Shown in pieces: positions 1 to 7,818 of a stretch of DNA of 54,798 bases (positions are counted from its first letter, which is position 1; each line of letters begins with the position of its first letter). A program made the translations under genes and the position numbers. Below the pieces are notes generated by a model, which was not told the DNA's origin, made no database searches, and saw only the letters and a program-made list of their open reading frames with translations. The stretch comes from Acidiferrobacteraceae bacterium. GTDB taxonomy: Bacteria; Pseudomonadota; Gammaproteobacteria; Acidiferrobacterales; SZUA-150. Location: assembly GCA_003228915.1 (NCBI GenBank), contig QIGL01000079.1:1-54798 (forward strand), given 5' to 3'.

Positions 1-246
1 AATCGTGTTTGGATGCAGATAGATAAAAATTATTTATTTTGTAGAAATACGTAATATGTCAACTTTTTAATAAATAAATATCACAAGATGGAAAAATAAT
101 AATAACTTACAAAAAATTATATTTTATAATGACGAATATCCTGTATAACAATTTACCGACAATACCAAATCTGTACCAGTGGTATAAGTCACCAAAGAAT
201 ATTGAGATAGATAAATCAATTATTTTTATAATATGCTGAATGAAAA
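1..246. other. AT-rich non-coding start of the window
   Basis: I see no convincing gene in this very AT-rich stretch on either strand. It ends at the FNR-type box that precedes the first operon. It probably holds the upstream promoter region of that operon and whatever separates it from a neighbour outside the window. Confidence 0.5.
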
Positions 247-260
247 TTGATCTGAATCAA
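247..260 (+). promoter_or_regulatory. FNR/Anr-type box upstream of the TauD-like/yhcC/ubiUV operon
   Basis: TTGATCTGAATCAA is a perfect match to the FNR/Anr consensus TTGAT-N4-ATCAA. Its centre (253.5) lies 64.5 bases before the first start codon. Class II spacing (-41.5) would put transcription start near 295 and the -10 at 283-288 (CACTAT, a weak match, as is common at activated promoters). A short inverted repeat, CAGCCA-GGT-TGGCTG, sits at 267-281. Activation under low oxygen is inferred from the site and from the anaerobic role of ubiU and ubiV. Confidence 0.8.
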
Positions 261-317
261 GGGGAACAGCCAGGTTGGCTGCCACTATCGGTTTCTTTTA
301 AATAACAGGATTACTGA

Positions 318-1253
318 ATGTTTTCTCTATCACCAGCAATAAGATCAAATAAGCACAACCCATTCGATCTAAATAATACAGAGGCCTATCGCGACTGGCG
401 AGACCAGAAGCTATCAGCTTACCCAACATCAATTGAAGAAATATTAATTGAAATTAAAGATCCACGAGTTTTGTCAGCTGCAGAACTCCAGGCCATGATT
501 CGATCCTGTGGTAAAACCAATATGGCCCTCTATCGTAGTGATACCGTTGGCGAAGCCGATAAAAATATACCCTTGATGCTGGCAAAACAACTGGGATTGA
601 GAGTGCTGGATTGTAATTTTCTGGCAGATAAAGAAGGCGTCACCAGCCTGACAGTCAGGCCCGCCGGTGAACGCAGCCACTACATACCCTATACCAACAG
701 ACCCATTCACTGGCACACGGATGGGTATTACAATGCTACGCACCGACAGGTCCACAGCTTGTTGCTACACTGCGTTGCCAGTGCAGCGGCAGGTGGAGAC
801 AATGCATTACTGGATCACGAGATTGCCTATATCCTGATTCGTGATGAAAATCCTGATTATATACAAGCCCTGATGGCAACTGATGCTATGACGATACCGG
901 CGCGGATAAGTGATTCCGGTACAGCCAGGCCTGATCAATCCGGGCCTGTTTTTTCCGTTCACCCGGTGAGTGGTGATTTGCATATGAGGTATACCGCACG
1001 TACACGCAGCGTAATTTGGGAGCACCACGCGCTAACGCGTGAGGCAGTGGGTTTCCTGTCACAACTACTCGACAGTGATTCAAAGTATATTTTTCGAGGT
1101 CGACTGGAGCCAGGAATGGGACTGGTTAGCAACAATGTGCTACATGATCGAACTGGATTTGAAAATGATGCCCTTCACGAACGTTTATTATACCGTGCGC
1201 GTTTCTATGACAGAATCAGAGATACCGGAATACGAAAAGTTTACCAGTATTAA
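318..1253 (+). CDS. TauD/TfdA-like Fe(II)/2-oxoglutarate-dependent dioxygenase
   Basis: This 311-residue protein looks like a TauD/TfdA-family oxygenase. That family couples oxidation of a small substrate to decarboxylation of 2-oxoglutarate, using Fe(II) and O2. The iron-binding triad is visible: H133-x-D135 in the segment HWHTDG, and distal H276 in NNVLHD, followed by basic residues R293/R295 that could bind 2-oxoglutarate. No signal peptide is seen, so it should be cytoplasmic. The ATG at 318 has an AGGA ribosome site at 307-310. It is the first gene of a tight operon with a radical SAM gene (9-base gap), ubiU and ubiV, behind a perfect FNR-type box. An O2-using family in an anaerobic quinone operon is odd. 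The substrate cannot be told from the sequence. Confidence 0.8.
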   Translation: MFSLSPAIRSNKHNPFDLNNTEAYRDWRDQKLSAYPTSIEEILIEIKDPRVLSAAELQAMIRSCGKTNMALYRSDTVGEADKNIPLMLAKQLGLRVLDCNFLADKEGVTSLTVRPAGERSHYIPYTNRPIHWHTDGYYNATHRQVHSLLLHCVASAAAGGDNALLDHEIAYILIRDENPDYIQALMATDAMTIPARISDSGTARPDQSGPVFSVHPVSGDLHMRYTARTRSVIWEHHALTREAVGFLSQLLDSDSKYIFRGRLEPGMGLVSNNVLHDRTGFENDALHERLLYRARFYDRIRDTGIRKVYQY

Positions 1254-1262
1254 GGTGACAAG

Positions 1263-2255
1263 ATGACGCTCGCTGATCGGGTCAATACCTTTGGTCAGGT
1301 CATGGTCGCTCGTCATGGTGAGCGTGTACATAAAATCGCCATTGATGCCGGCTTCAGTTGTCCCAACCGCGACGGCACAAAGGGTCGTGGTGGCTGCACC
1401 TTTTGTAATAATATTTCTTTCAGTCCCAATGGCCGCAAACCGCCCTCCATTGCAAACCAGATAACCGCCGGTAAACGGGTCATCCATAAACGTACCCGGG
1501 CCCGTAAATTTATTGCCTATTTTCAGGCCTACACCAACACCTATGCCGATATCGGGCATCTGCGTGTCCAATATGATCAGGCCCTGGCTGAAGCCGATGT
1601 TATCGGCCTGTCTGTCGGTACAAGACCGGATTGTGTGCCACCCGCAGTACTGGATTTGCTGGCCGAATATCGTGACCGTGGTTTTGAAATCTGGCTGGAG
1701 CTGGGTCTGCAATCCATTTTTGATACGACACTGGAACGGGTTAATCGCGGTCATAGCCTGGTTGAATACGAACAGGCCGTCAGAGCAGCACGGGCACGAC
1801 ACCTTAATATATGCACGCACCTTATCGTTGGCTTGCCGGGTGAAACAGAATGCCACGTCATCCGGAGTCTCGACCATGTGTTGGCGCTGGGTGTGCAGGG
1901 ATTAAAGCTGCACCCCCTGCATGTGGTGAAGGGCACACGGCTTGCCAATGATTGGCGCCAGGGTGAGTACCGGCCCCTGTCTTACGAACAATACATTCAT
2001 ACCGTGGCGGATCTGATTGAACGCACGCCACCGGGTATCATTTATCATCGTATTACCGGCACTGCGTCGAGAGAAATATTGCTGGCGCCGGATTGGTGTG
2101 CCTGCAAGTGGAAGGTACTCAATGGCATTGAGTCGGTGCTCCGTCACCGTCATACCCGCCAGGGCAGCCACTGTGGGCCAGGGCTATTCCCGTCCACTGT
2201 ACTTGCAGGTTCCCACACCGATGATCACCGTCAATGTATTGTTAGCTCACTGTGA
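1263..2255 (+). CDS. yhcC: TIGR01212/YhcC-family radical SAM protein
   Basis: This 330-residue protein belongs to the YhcC-type radical SAM family. The cluster-binding cysteines are C33, C45 and C48 in the family's typical N-terminal stretch (SCPNRDGT, then GGCTFCNN), a long-spaced variant of the usual CxxxCxxC. An iron-sulfur cluster and S-adenosylmethionine radical chemistry are expected; the biochemical role of YhcC is not settled. The gene ends in a 4-base GTGA overlap with ubiU, which implies translational coupling. Its place between a TauD-like gene and ubiUV suggests an anaerobic role, perhaps in ubiquinone or iron-sulfur metabolism, but that is inference. Confidence 0.88.
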   Translation: MTLADRVNTFGQVMVARHGERVHKIAIDAGFSCPNRDGTKGRGGCTFCNNISFSPNGRKPPSIANQITAGKRVIHKRTRARKFIAYFQAYTNTYADIGHLRVQYDQALAEADVIGLSVGTRPDCVPPAVLDLLAEYRDRGFEIWLELGLQSIFDTTLERVNRGHSLVEYEQAVRAARARHLNICTHLIVGLPGETECHVIRSLDHVLALGVQGLKLHPLHVVKGTRLANDWRQGEYRPLSYEQYIHTVADLIERTPPGIIYHRITGTASREILLAPDWCACKWKVLNGIESVLRHRHTRQGSHCGPGLFPSTVLAGSHTDDHRQCIVSSL

Positions 2256-3268
2256 TCACCAATAAAAAAAATGTCGAACTGGTCTGTCCTGCTGGTAATT
2301 TACCGGCAGTAAAAGCCGCCGTCGATAACGGCGCAGATTGTGTCTATCTTGGTTTTCGCGATGGCACCAATGCACGCAATTTCCCCGGGTTGGGATTTGA
2401 TGATAACGAACTCGACCGGGCGATTGATTATGCCCATAACAAAGATCGCAAGGTGTTTATGGCCATCAATACCTATCCCCGGCCTCATCAGTGGCAGCAA
2501 TGGTGTCAGGCTATCGATAACTCGGCCAGTCACAATGTTGATGCATTGATCCTGGCGGACCCGGGTCTGTTGCATTATGCGGCCACCAACTATCCAGATT
2601 TACGTCTGCATTTATCGGTACAAGGCTCCGCTACCAACCATGAGGCCATAGATTTTTATGCCAGGCATTATGCCATCCAGCGTGTGGTGTTGCCGCGGGT
2701 GCTGTCATTGTCACAGATAAAACAAGTCATTAAACATACCGATGTTGCAGTGGAAGTTTTCGGTTTCGGTAGCCTCTGTGTGATGGTGGAAGGTCGCTGC
2801 ATTTTGTCTTCCTATGTCACCGGTAAATCACCCAATTCCAACGGTGTCTGTTCGCCGGCAGAAGCGGTGCGTTGGGAAGAAACACCACAAGGACGCCGTT
2901 CCCGTCTTAATGGCGTTTTGATAGATGAATATGCGCCTGATGATCACGCCGGTTACCCCACGTTATGTAAAGGCCGTTATCTGGTAAACGACAATATTTT
3001 TTACGCGATTGAAGAGCCCACCAGTCTTAATATTCTGGAAATACTGCCGGAACTCATACAAGCAGGGGTGGCGGCCATCAAGGTTGAAGGACGACAACGC
3101 AGTCCTGCCTATGTAGCGAGTGTGACACGTGTCCTGCGTGAAGCACTGGATCAATGCATGGCGAATCCCGATAGCTTCAGCGTGTTACCCACATGGATGG
3201 CGCAACTGGACAAGGTCGCCGAAGGGGCTTGTCATACCCTGGGCGCTTATCATCGCCCCTGGCAGTAA
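2252..3268 (+). CDS. ubiU: UbiU, O2-independent ubiquinone hydroxylation protein (U32 family)
   Basis: This is a U32 'peptidase'-family protein of 338 residues. UbiU pairs with UbiV, and the heterodimer hydroxylates ubiquinone precursors without O2, using prephenate as oxygen donor in E. coli. The four cysteines that bind the 4Fe-4S cluster are visible at C176, C183, C200 and C239. Their spacing is exactly that of E. coli UbiU (169, 176, 193, 232), shifted by seven. Translation starts at a GTG that overlaps the stop codon of the yhcC gene. ubiV follows after 23 bases. Expression is probably set by the FNR-type box at 247-260. The protein is cytosolic, with no signal peptide. Confidence 0.95.
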   Translation: MITNKKNVELVCPAGNLPAVKAAVDNGADCVYLGFRDGTNARNFPGLGFDDNELDRAIDYAHNKDRKVFMAINTYPRPHQWQQWCQAIDNSASHNVDALILADPGLLHYAATNYPDLRLHLSVQGSATNHEAIDFYARHYAIQRVVLPRVLSLSQIKQVIKHTDVAVEVFGFGSLCVMVEGRCILSSYVTGKSPNSNGVCSPAEAVRWEETPQGRRSRLNGVLIDEYAPDDHAGYPTLCKGRYLVNDNIFYAIEEPTSLNILEILPELIQAGVAAIKVEGRQRSPAYVASVTRVLREALDQCMANPDSFSVLPTWMAQLDKVAEGACHTLGAYHRPWQ

Positions 3269-3291
3269 TTATTTATGGATAGCTAACTCGT

Positions 3292-4218
3292 ATGCGAAGT
3301 TCACTCATGAGAATTTCTTTGGGACCCTTGTTGTATTTCTGGAACCGGCAAACGGTGCTGGATTATTACAACAAGATTGCACAGTCGCCGGTAGATATTG
3401 TTTACCTGGGAGAAACCGTGTGTGCCAAGCGACGGGAATTACGGGTGGATGACTGGCTAAATCTGGCTGCCATGCTTGCAGATGCGGGCAAGGAAGTGGT
3501 GTTATCGACCTTATCCCTGATCGAGGCAGAATCAGATTTGGCCCTGGTAAAACGTGTTTGTCAGAACGGTCGTTACCGGGTTGAAGCCAATGACATGGCC
3601 GCAATTAATTTACAAAAATCTGGTGCATTTTTTGTCGTCGGACCCCACATCAATACTTATAACAGCAGTATGTTGGCCCAGATGTCGAAGCTGGGCGCCA
3701 GCCGATGGGTGATGCCACTGGAACTGGATGACAAGACCCTCACGGCCATGCAAGCACAACGACCTGACAATATGGAAACCGAGGTGTTTGGTTTTGGTCG
3801 ATTACCACTGGCTTTTTCTGCCCGTTGTTACACGGCACGCGCCCGAAATATCAGCAAGGATGACTGTGGTTTTTGTTGCCGAGAATATGAGCAGGGACTG
3901 CTGCTTTCTACCCGGGAGCAACAACCATTTCTCGTCATTAATGGCACACAGGTGCAGTCTGCCCGGACTTTTTGCCTGGTTGATCAACTGCCCAGGCTAG
4001 CACAACTGGGTGTGGATATTTTTCGGTTGTCCCCGCAGCTGCAGGGCATGACTGAAATCATTGATCTGGTTGACAAGGTGCGTAATCAACGACTTGAACC
4101 GGTCTTGGCTGCGGAATCACTCAAGCACCATATGCCCACAGGTTCCTGTGATGGTTACTGGTATGGCGATGCTGGCATGAATTTTCGGGGCATGAATCAT
4201 CAGGAGAAAGGTCTGTGA
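3292..4218 (+). CDS. ubiV: UbiV, O2-independent ubiquinone hydroxylation protein (U32 family)
   Basis: This 308-residue U32-family protein is the partner of UbiU. Four cysteines fit the UbiV 4Fe-4S pattern: C44, C179, C192 and C196. The last three have the same 13 and 4 residue steps as E. coli UbiV (180, 193, 197). An extra cysteine, C195, adjoins the last ligand. It is the last gene of the four-gene plus-strand operon and converges on ubiT, with 73 bases between the two stop codons. No other U32 member fits better, because UbiU is clearly the preceding gene. Confidence 0.95.
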   Translation: MRSSLMRISLGPLLYFWNRQTVLDYYNKIAQSPVDIVYLGETVCAKRRELRVDDWLNLAAMLADAGKEVVLSTLSLIEAESDLALVKRVCQNGRYRVEANDMAAINLQKSGAFFVVGPHINTYNSSMLAQMSKLGASRWVMPLELDDKTLTAMQAQRPDNMETEVFGFGRLPLAFSARCYTARARNISKDDCGFCCREYEQGLLLSTREQQPFLVINGTQVQSARTFCLVDQLPRLAQLGVDIFRLSPQLQGMTEIIDLVDKVRNQRLEPVLAAESLKHHMPTGSCDGYWYGDAGMNFRGMNHQEKGL

Positions 4219-4244
4219 TCGTGAACAATTATGCCTGTACCGAT

Positions 4245-4262
4245 ACCAGTGTTGATACTGGT
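4245..4262. terminator. Weak hairpin between convergent ubiV and ubiT
   Basis: ACCAGT-GTTGAT-ACTGGT is a perfect 6-bp inverted repeat with a 6-base loop between the two convergent stop codons. There is no clear T-run on either side. It may help end both transcripts, but the evidence is thin. Confidence 0.3.
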
Positions 4263-4291
4263 TACCCGCGATGCCAAACCCACAAGGCGGA

Positions 4292-4792
4292 TTATCTAAC
4301 TGGCAGTTGTTCCCGAAGTCGTCTTGCCAGCTTCACCAGCACCCGGGGCGGTGGGTGGCCGAAAACATTGGCGATATGGGCCTGCCAATCAAAATCCAGG
4401 GCATCGAGCAGGTTCTTGATAGCCAAGCCAACTTCAGTGTCGCCCTCAATGTTCAGGCGGCGATTAAAAAACAGGGTATCGGGGTCCTCAGCCCGGGTTG
4501 CCAGTAACCAAAAATCAGCAAGTTCACCACTGATGCGTACGTCCCAATGGTCACTACGTGATTGGAACAATCGGCAATTGTTGATTGTAAAACTGAGCAC
4601 GAGAGGAATATCCGTGACCCGGATGCACAGGTTTTTACCTTCCAGGTCCCTGAGCCGACCCTCAAGACCTTGTCCACGCATAAAGTGGTTACAGGTCCTG
4701 GCGACGATTCCACTATACAAGGCATCCGGTATCAAACGCAGCGGTTTTGCCAATGTAGTTACAGGTGTAGTTAAAAGTCGTAATCTATTCAT
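4292..4792 (-). CDS. ubiT: UbiT, SCP2-domain accessory factor for anaerobic ubiquinone synthesis
   Basis: The protein has an SCP2 sterol-carrier-type lipid-binding domain. UbiT works with UbiU and UbiV in O2-independent ubiquinone synthesis and binds isoprenoid quinone intermediates. I place the start at ATG 4792 (166 residues, MNRLRLLTTPV), close to the length of E. coli UbiT. The frame is open up to a GTG at 4846. However, the FNR-type box at 4873-4886 with class II spacing predicts transcription start near 4838, downstream of that GTG, so the ATG is preferred. It is transcribed divergently from ubiD. The long overlapping frame on the plus strand here is a shadow without family features. 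Confidence 0.88.
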   Translation of the reverse strand: MNRLRLLTTPVTTLAKPLRLIPDALYSGIVARTCNHFMRGQGLEGRLRDLEGKNLCIRVTDIPLVLSFTINNCRLFQSRSDHWDVRISGELADFWLLATRAEDPDTLFFNRRLNIEGDTEVGLAIKNLLDALDFDWQAHIANVFGHPPPRVLVKLARRLREQLPVR

Positions 4793-4844
4793 GATGGTTG
4801 ATTGAAATAAAAGCGTGTTGCACCTGAGAGAATATTTCAGGGAC

Positions 4845-4886
4845 ACTATGCCAAAATTTAGTACAGATCACATTGATAAACGTCAA
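4845..4886 (-). promoter_or_regulatory. FNR/Anr-type box and -10 element for ubiT, in the ubiT-ubiD divergent gap
   Basis: TTGATAAACGTCAA at 4873-4886 matches TTGAT-N4-ATCAA except for one base. Read towards ubiT, a class II site at -41.5 puts the -10 hexamer at 4850-4845. The sequence there is CATAGT, four of six matches to TATAAT, giving a start near 4838 and a 46-base leader. Read towards ubiD, the same spacing gives TAACCT at 4909-4914, a poorer -10. Anaerobic activation of ubiT is the likely function; an effect on ubiD is possible. Confidence 0.7.
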
Positions 4887-4945
4887 TCAAGTCCGGGCCA
4901 GCCAAATTTAACCTGGTGTTTTTGAGGATAAAAAGGCAGTAATTT

Positions 4946-6418
4946 ATGATGAAGTACAAATCAATGCGGGATTTTATTTCTGCACTGGAACAACAAGGAG
5001 AGCTCAAACGTATCCGTCATGAGGTCGACCCGAACCTGGAGATGACTGAAATCAGCCAAAGAGTTTTGAAGTCTCAGGGACCTGCCTTGTTGTTTGAGAA
5101 TCCCAAAGGTCATAAAATTCCTGTGTTGACGAATTTGTTTGGTACCACACAACGTGTGGCCCGGGGTATGGGCCAGCAATCTTTGGCTGCCTTGCGTGAC
5201 GTGGGTGAAGTATTGGCCTTTCTGAAAGAACCGCGCATACCCTCAGGATTTCGTGACACGCTGGAAAAGGCATCATCATTTAAAAAAATACTGGATATCA
5301 AACCCAGGGAACTGGCTTCAGCGCCATGCCAGGAAAATATTATCGAGGGTAACAACGTCGACCTGTCCCAGTTGCCAGTACAAACCCAATGGCCCGGGGA
5401 TATTGGTCCCCTGATTACCTTTGGCCTGGTGATCACGCGCGGACCCAACAAGGAACGCCAGAATATCGGTATTTATCGCCAGCAAATCATAAACCGCAAT
5501 AAAGTAATCATGCGCTGGTTGCCCCACCGTGGCGGCGCTTCGGACTTTCGTGAATGGCAAGCGGCCCATCCGGGAAAACCTTTCCCCGTATCGGTGGTGA
5601 TTGGTGCTGACCCGGCCACGATACTGGCGGCCGTTACCCCCATTCCTGATACCTTATCCGAGTTTCAGTTTGCGGGTCTGCTGCGGGGTGCCCGTACCGA
5701 GGTCGTGAAATGTCTGGGTAATAACCTGCATGTTCCTGCCTCGGCCGAGTTTGTACTGGAGGGCTTCATTAAACCAGGAGAAGAGGCTGACGAAGGCCCG
5801 TTTGGTGATCACACTGGTTACTATAATTCAGTCGCTCGTTTTCCGGTGCTCACACTGGAACGCATCTGTCATCGTCCACAACCCATCTACCACAGCACCT
5901 ATATGGGACGTTCGCCTTACGACGAACCTTCCGTTCTTGCGGTCGCGCTTAACGAGGTGTTTGTTCCGTTACTACAAAAACAATTTCCGGAGATCGTTGA
6001 TTTTTATTTGCCCCCGGAGGCCTGTTCCTATCGAATTGCCGTTGTCAGTATCAAAAAATCCTACCTGGGCCACGCCCGTCGCATTATGTTTGGTATTTGG
6101 TCATACCTTCGTCAATTTACTTATACCAAGTTTGTTATTGTTACTGATGATGACATCAATATTCGTGACTGGAAGGATGTGGTCTGGGCTATGGCAACAC
6201 GCATGGATCCGGTACGCGATACCGTGTCAGTGGAAAATACACCCATCGATTATCTTGATTTCGCCAGCCCGCAACCGGGATTAGGTTCTAAAATGGGTTT
6301 TGATGCGACTAATAAATGGCCGGGCGAGACCCAACGCCAGTGGGGCCAACCCATTATCATGGATGACGCAGTTATTCGGCGTGTTGACTCTATGTGGGAA
6401 GACTTGGGTATTACATAA
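4946..6418 (+). CDS. ubiD: UbiD, 4-hydroxy-3-polyprenylbenzoate decarboxylase
   Basis: At 490 residues this matches UbiD of E. coli (497). The family decarboxylates 4-hydroxy-3-polyprenylbenzoate in ubiquinone synthesis, using the prenylated-FMN cofactor made by UbiX (no ubiX is seen here). Typical stretches include the N-terminal [14 protein letters not shown] and the core [12 protein letters not shown] around residues 275-287. Two adjacent ATG codons (4946, 4949) could start it; ribosome binding is weak. It is a shared step of the aerobic and anaerobic routes, and its divergent placement from ubiT across an FNR-type box places it in the same quinone locus. Confidence 0.95.
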   Translation: MMKYKSMRDFISALEQQGELKRIRHEVDPNLEMTEISQRVLKSQGPALLFENPKGHKIPVLTNLFGTTQRVARGMGQQSLAALRDVGEVLAFLKEPRIPSGFRDTLEKASSFKKILDIKPRELASAPCQENIIEGNNVDLSQLPVQTQWPGDIGPLITFGLVITRGPNKERQNIGIYRQQIINRNKVIMRWLPHRGGASDFREWQAAHPGKPFPVSVVIGADPATILAAVTPIPDTLSEFQFAGLLRGARTEVVKCLGNNLHVPASAEFVLEGFIKPGEEADEGPFGDHTGYYNSVARFPVLTLERICHRPQPIYHSTYMGRSPYDEPSVLAVALNEVFVPLLQKQFPEIVDFYLPPEACSYRIAVVSIKKSYLGHARRIMFGIWSYLRQFTYTKFVIVTDDDINIRDWKDVVWAMATRMDPVRDTVSVENTPIDYLDFASPQPGLGSKMGFDATNKWPGETQRQWGQPIIMDDAVIRRVDSMWEDLGIT

Positions 6419-6457
6419 ATCCCTGTATCCTGTAATTAATACATGCGAGTATAGTTA

Positions 6458-6477
6458 ACCAGCATCGTGATGCTGGT
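6458..6477 (+). terminator. Hairpin after ubiD (first of two)
   Basis: ACCAGCAT-CGTG-ATGCTGGT is a perfect 8-bp stem with a 4-base loop, 39 bases after the ubiD stop. It lacks a T-run, but with the next hairpin it probably ends ubiD transcription or protects its 3' end. Confidence 0.5.
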
Positions 6478-6481
6478 AATA

Positions 6482-6512
6482 AAGAAAGCCGTTATTCTTA
6501 AACGGCTTTCTT
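6482..6512 (+). terminator. Strong 12-bp hairpin after ubiD (second of two)
   Basis: AAGAAAGCCGTT and AACGGCTTTCTT form a perfect 12-bp stem around a 7-base loop (6494-6500). The arms themselves carry A- and T-rich ends, as in bidirectional terminators, although the T-run after the stem is short. It is the best candidate for the end of the ubiD transcript. Confidence 0.6.
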
Positions 6513-6632
6513 GGTAAACTGCATGGAATAAACCTGGTAAAAGAGGGCGGCAGATTAACGTTAATCAGCGCCATTATTAACCGGCTTTTTGATTAACTTT
6601 TTTGTAAATGAAAAAACTACAAGAGGTATAGC

Positions 6633-7124
6633 GTGAGTACAGATAATTATCTTAAAAATAAACTGATTTCCGGGAGTATAATTTTTCTATTGCTGGGAAG
6701 TTCTTTTATTATTACGAATATGGCAGTAGCAGCGCCCGGTAGCATTATTCCATTAAAGCCTACATCGACATTTAATGCGCCTAAGGGCTTGACTGAAAAA
6801 GAAGTTTTAACAGCTATTAAAATTGGCTTGGTGGAAAATAAATGGAAATTTAACAGTGGAGATGGCCAGGCTCTTGAAGCAAGTCTAAAGAGACGTAGTC
6901 ACTGGTTAAAAATAAAATTCCTGTACAATACTTCCAGCATTCAGGTTGACTACATGGACAGTAAAAATCTTAATTATGGGCCATACCAGGATGAAAGCGA
7001 GTATCCCACTTATAAACCAGGAACAATCGTGATTCACTCATCCTATGAGCGTTGGGTTAGACAGGTCAAAAATAGTGTCGAAACAGAATTTATGAGGATT
7101 CTGGTTCGCAAAGGGTTGATTTAA
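6633..7124 (+). CDS. Exported protein of unknown function
   Basis: I do not recognise this 163-residue protein with confidence. It starts at GTG 6633 with an AGAGG site upstream. A hydrophobic segment at about residues 12-33 ending in AVAAP looks like a Sec signal peptide, so the mature protein should be periplasmic. The mature part is one small domain with a helix (LTEKEVLTAIKIGLVENKW), alternating hydrophobic strands (HWLKIKFLYNTSSIQVDYMDS) and a C-terminal helix, a plausible alpha/beta sandwich. There are no cysteines in the mature chain. It is the first gene after the ubiD terminators; its neighbours give no functional clue. Confidence 0.7.
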   Translation: MSTDNYLKNKLISGSIIFLLLGSSFIITNMAVAAPGSIIPLKPTSTFNAPKGLTEKEVLTAIKIGLVENKWKFNSGDGQALEASLKRRSHWLKIKFLYNTSSIQVDYMDSKNLNYGPYQDESEYPTYKPGTIVIHSSYERWVRQVKNSVETEFMRILVRKGLI

Positions 7125-7142
7125 CTTGAAAGGAGCATAAAA

Positions 7143-7340
7143 ATGGCAGCATACACTTGTGAAAAATGCGGCATGAGTATTGGCACAATGACTTGCGGTA
7201 AATGTGGTAAAGATTTGGTGCATAGCACGCTCGAAACAGATGATGGCCAGACCGTTCATATCTCAGAGTGCCCGGATGGGCACGGCAAGGTCAAGTCCCC
7301 CATGTGCTGTGGTCAGGATATGGCTTGCGCTGTTTCTTAG
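7143..7340 (+). CDS. Cysteine-rich mini-protein with zinc-ribbon-like CxxC pairs
   Basis: This 65-residue protein holds two close CxxC knuckles (CEKC at 6-9 and CGKC at 18-21) and a third cysteine group near the C-terminus (ECPDGHG, then MCCGQDMAC). The pattern suggests binding of zinc or a redox metal such as iron. The ATG has a good ribosome site (AAAGGAG). It starts 18 bases after the exported orphan, so the two may be cotranscribed. Function is unknown; small rubredoxin-like or zinc-ribbon adaptors are the closest idea by pattern only. Confidence 0.8.
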   Translation: MAAYTCEKCGMSIGTMTCGKCGKDLVHSTLETDDGQTVHISECPDGHGKVKSPMCCGQDMACAVS

Positions 7341-7382
7341 CCGTGTTTTTTGATGTAAACAATACTAGTCAAGGGTTTTAAC

Positions 7383-7778
7383 ATGAAAGAGATTACTGGG
7401 ATTAATCATGTTGGTATTCGGGTTACAAACCTGGATACAGCCAGGAAATTTTATGAAAAACTCGGTTTTATATTTCTTGTTGGCCCGGTAGGGCCGGAAC
7501 CCGTCGCTATTATGGAGCACCCGTCAGGTGTTGTTATTAATTTGATTCTCAATGCCAACTCAGGTATTAGCGAAAATATATTAATGGATATTCCGGAGAA
7601 GCACCCGGGTTATACTCATATTGCCCTGGATGTCTCTGACCTGGAGTCAATTGAAGCGACACTAAAGCGGCTGGATATTACGATTACGGAAGGCCCAATA
7701 ACCTTGCCAGAAGGTGGCAGCATGTTATTTATCCGGGATCAGGATAATAATGTAATCGAGTTTCATAAAAACGCATAA
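7383..7778 (+). CDS. VOC-family (glyoxalase/bleomycin-resistance fold) protein
   Basis: This 131-residue protein shows the vicinal-oxygen-chelate fold from its first residues (INHVGIRVTNLDTARKFYEKLGF). A later strand pair has PGYTHIALDVSDLE, and the end reads FIRDQDNNVIEFH. Metal-ligand candidates are H10, E44, H78 and E127, in the glyoxalase I arrangement. The family includes glyoxalase I, dioxygenases and antibiotic-binding proteins. The exact reaction cannot be set from sequence alone, and it is shorter and more divergent than typical GloA. The protein is cytosolic. Confidence 0.85.
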   Translation: MKEITGINHVGIRVTNLDTARKFYEKLGFIFLVGPVGPEPVAIMEHPSGVVINLILNANSGISENILMDIPEKHPGYTHIALDVSDLESIEATLKRLDITITEGPITLPEGGSMLFIRDQDNNVIEFHKNA

Positions 7779-7818
7779 TTCTGTCGTTGCAGCCTGGTAA
7801 CCAATCGTAATACTCCCC

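Noticed and set aside
1188-1877. Minus-strand frame of 229 residues
   Set aside because: It is antisense to the radical SAM gene with its intact cysteine motif, and has no ribosome site or family pattern.
4215-4805. Long plus-strand frame of 196 residues
   Set aside because: It lies antisense to ubiT, which has a clear SCP2 domain. The frame is rich in Arg and Ser and shows no domain; it is a shadow.
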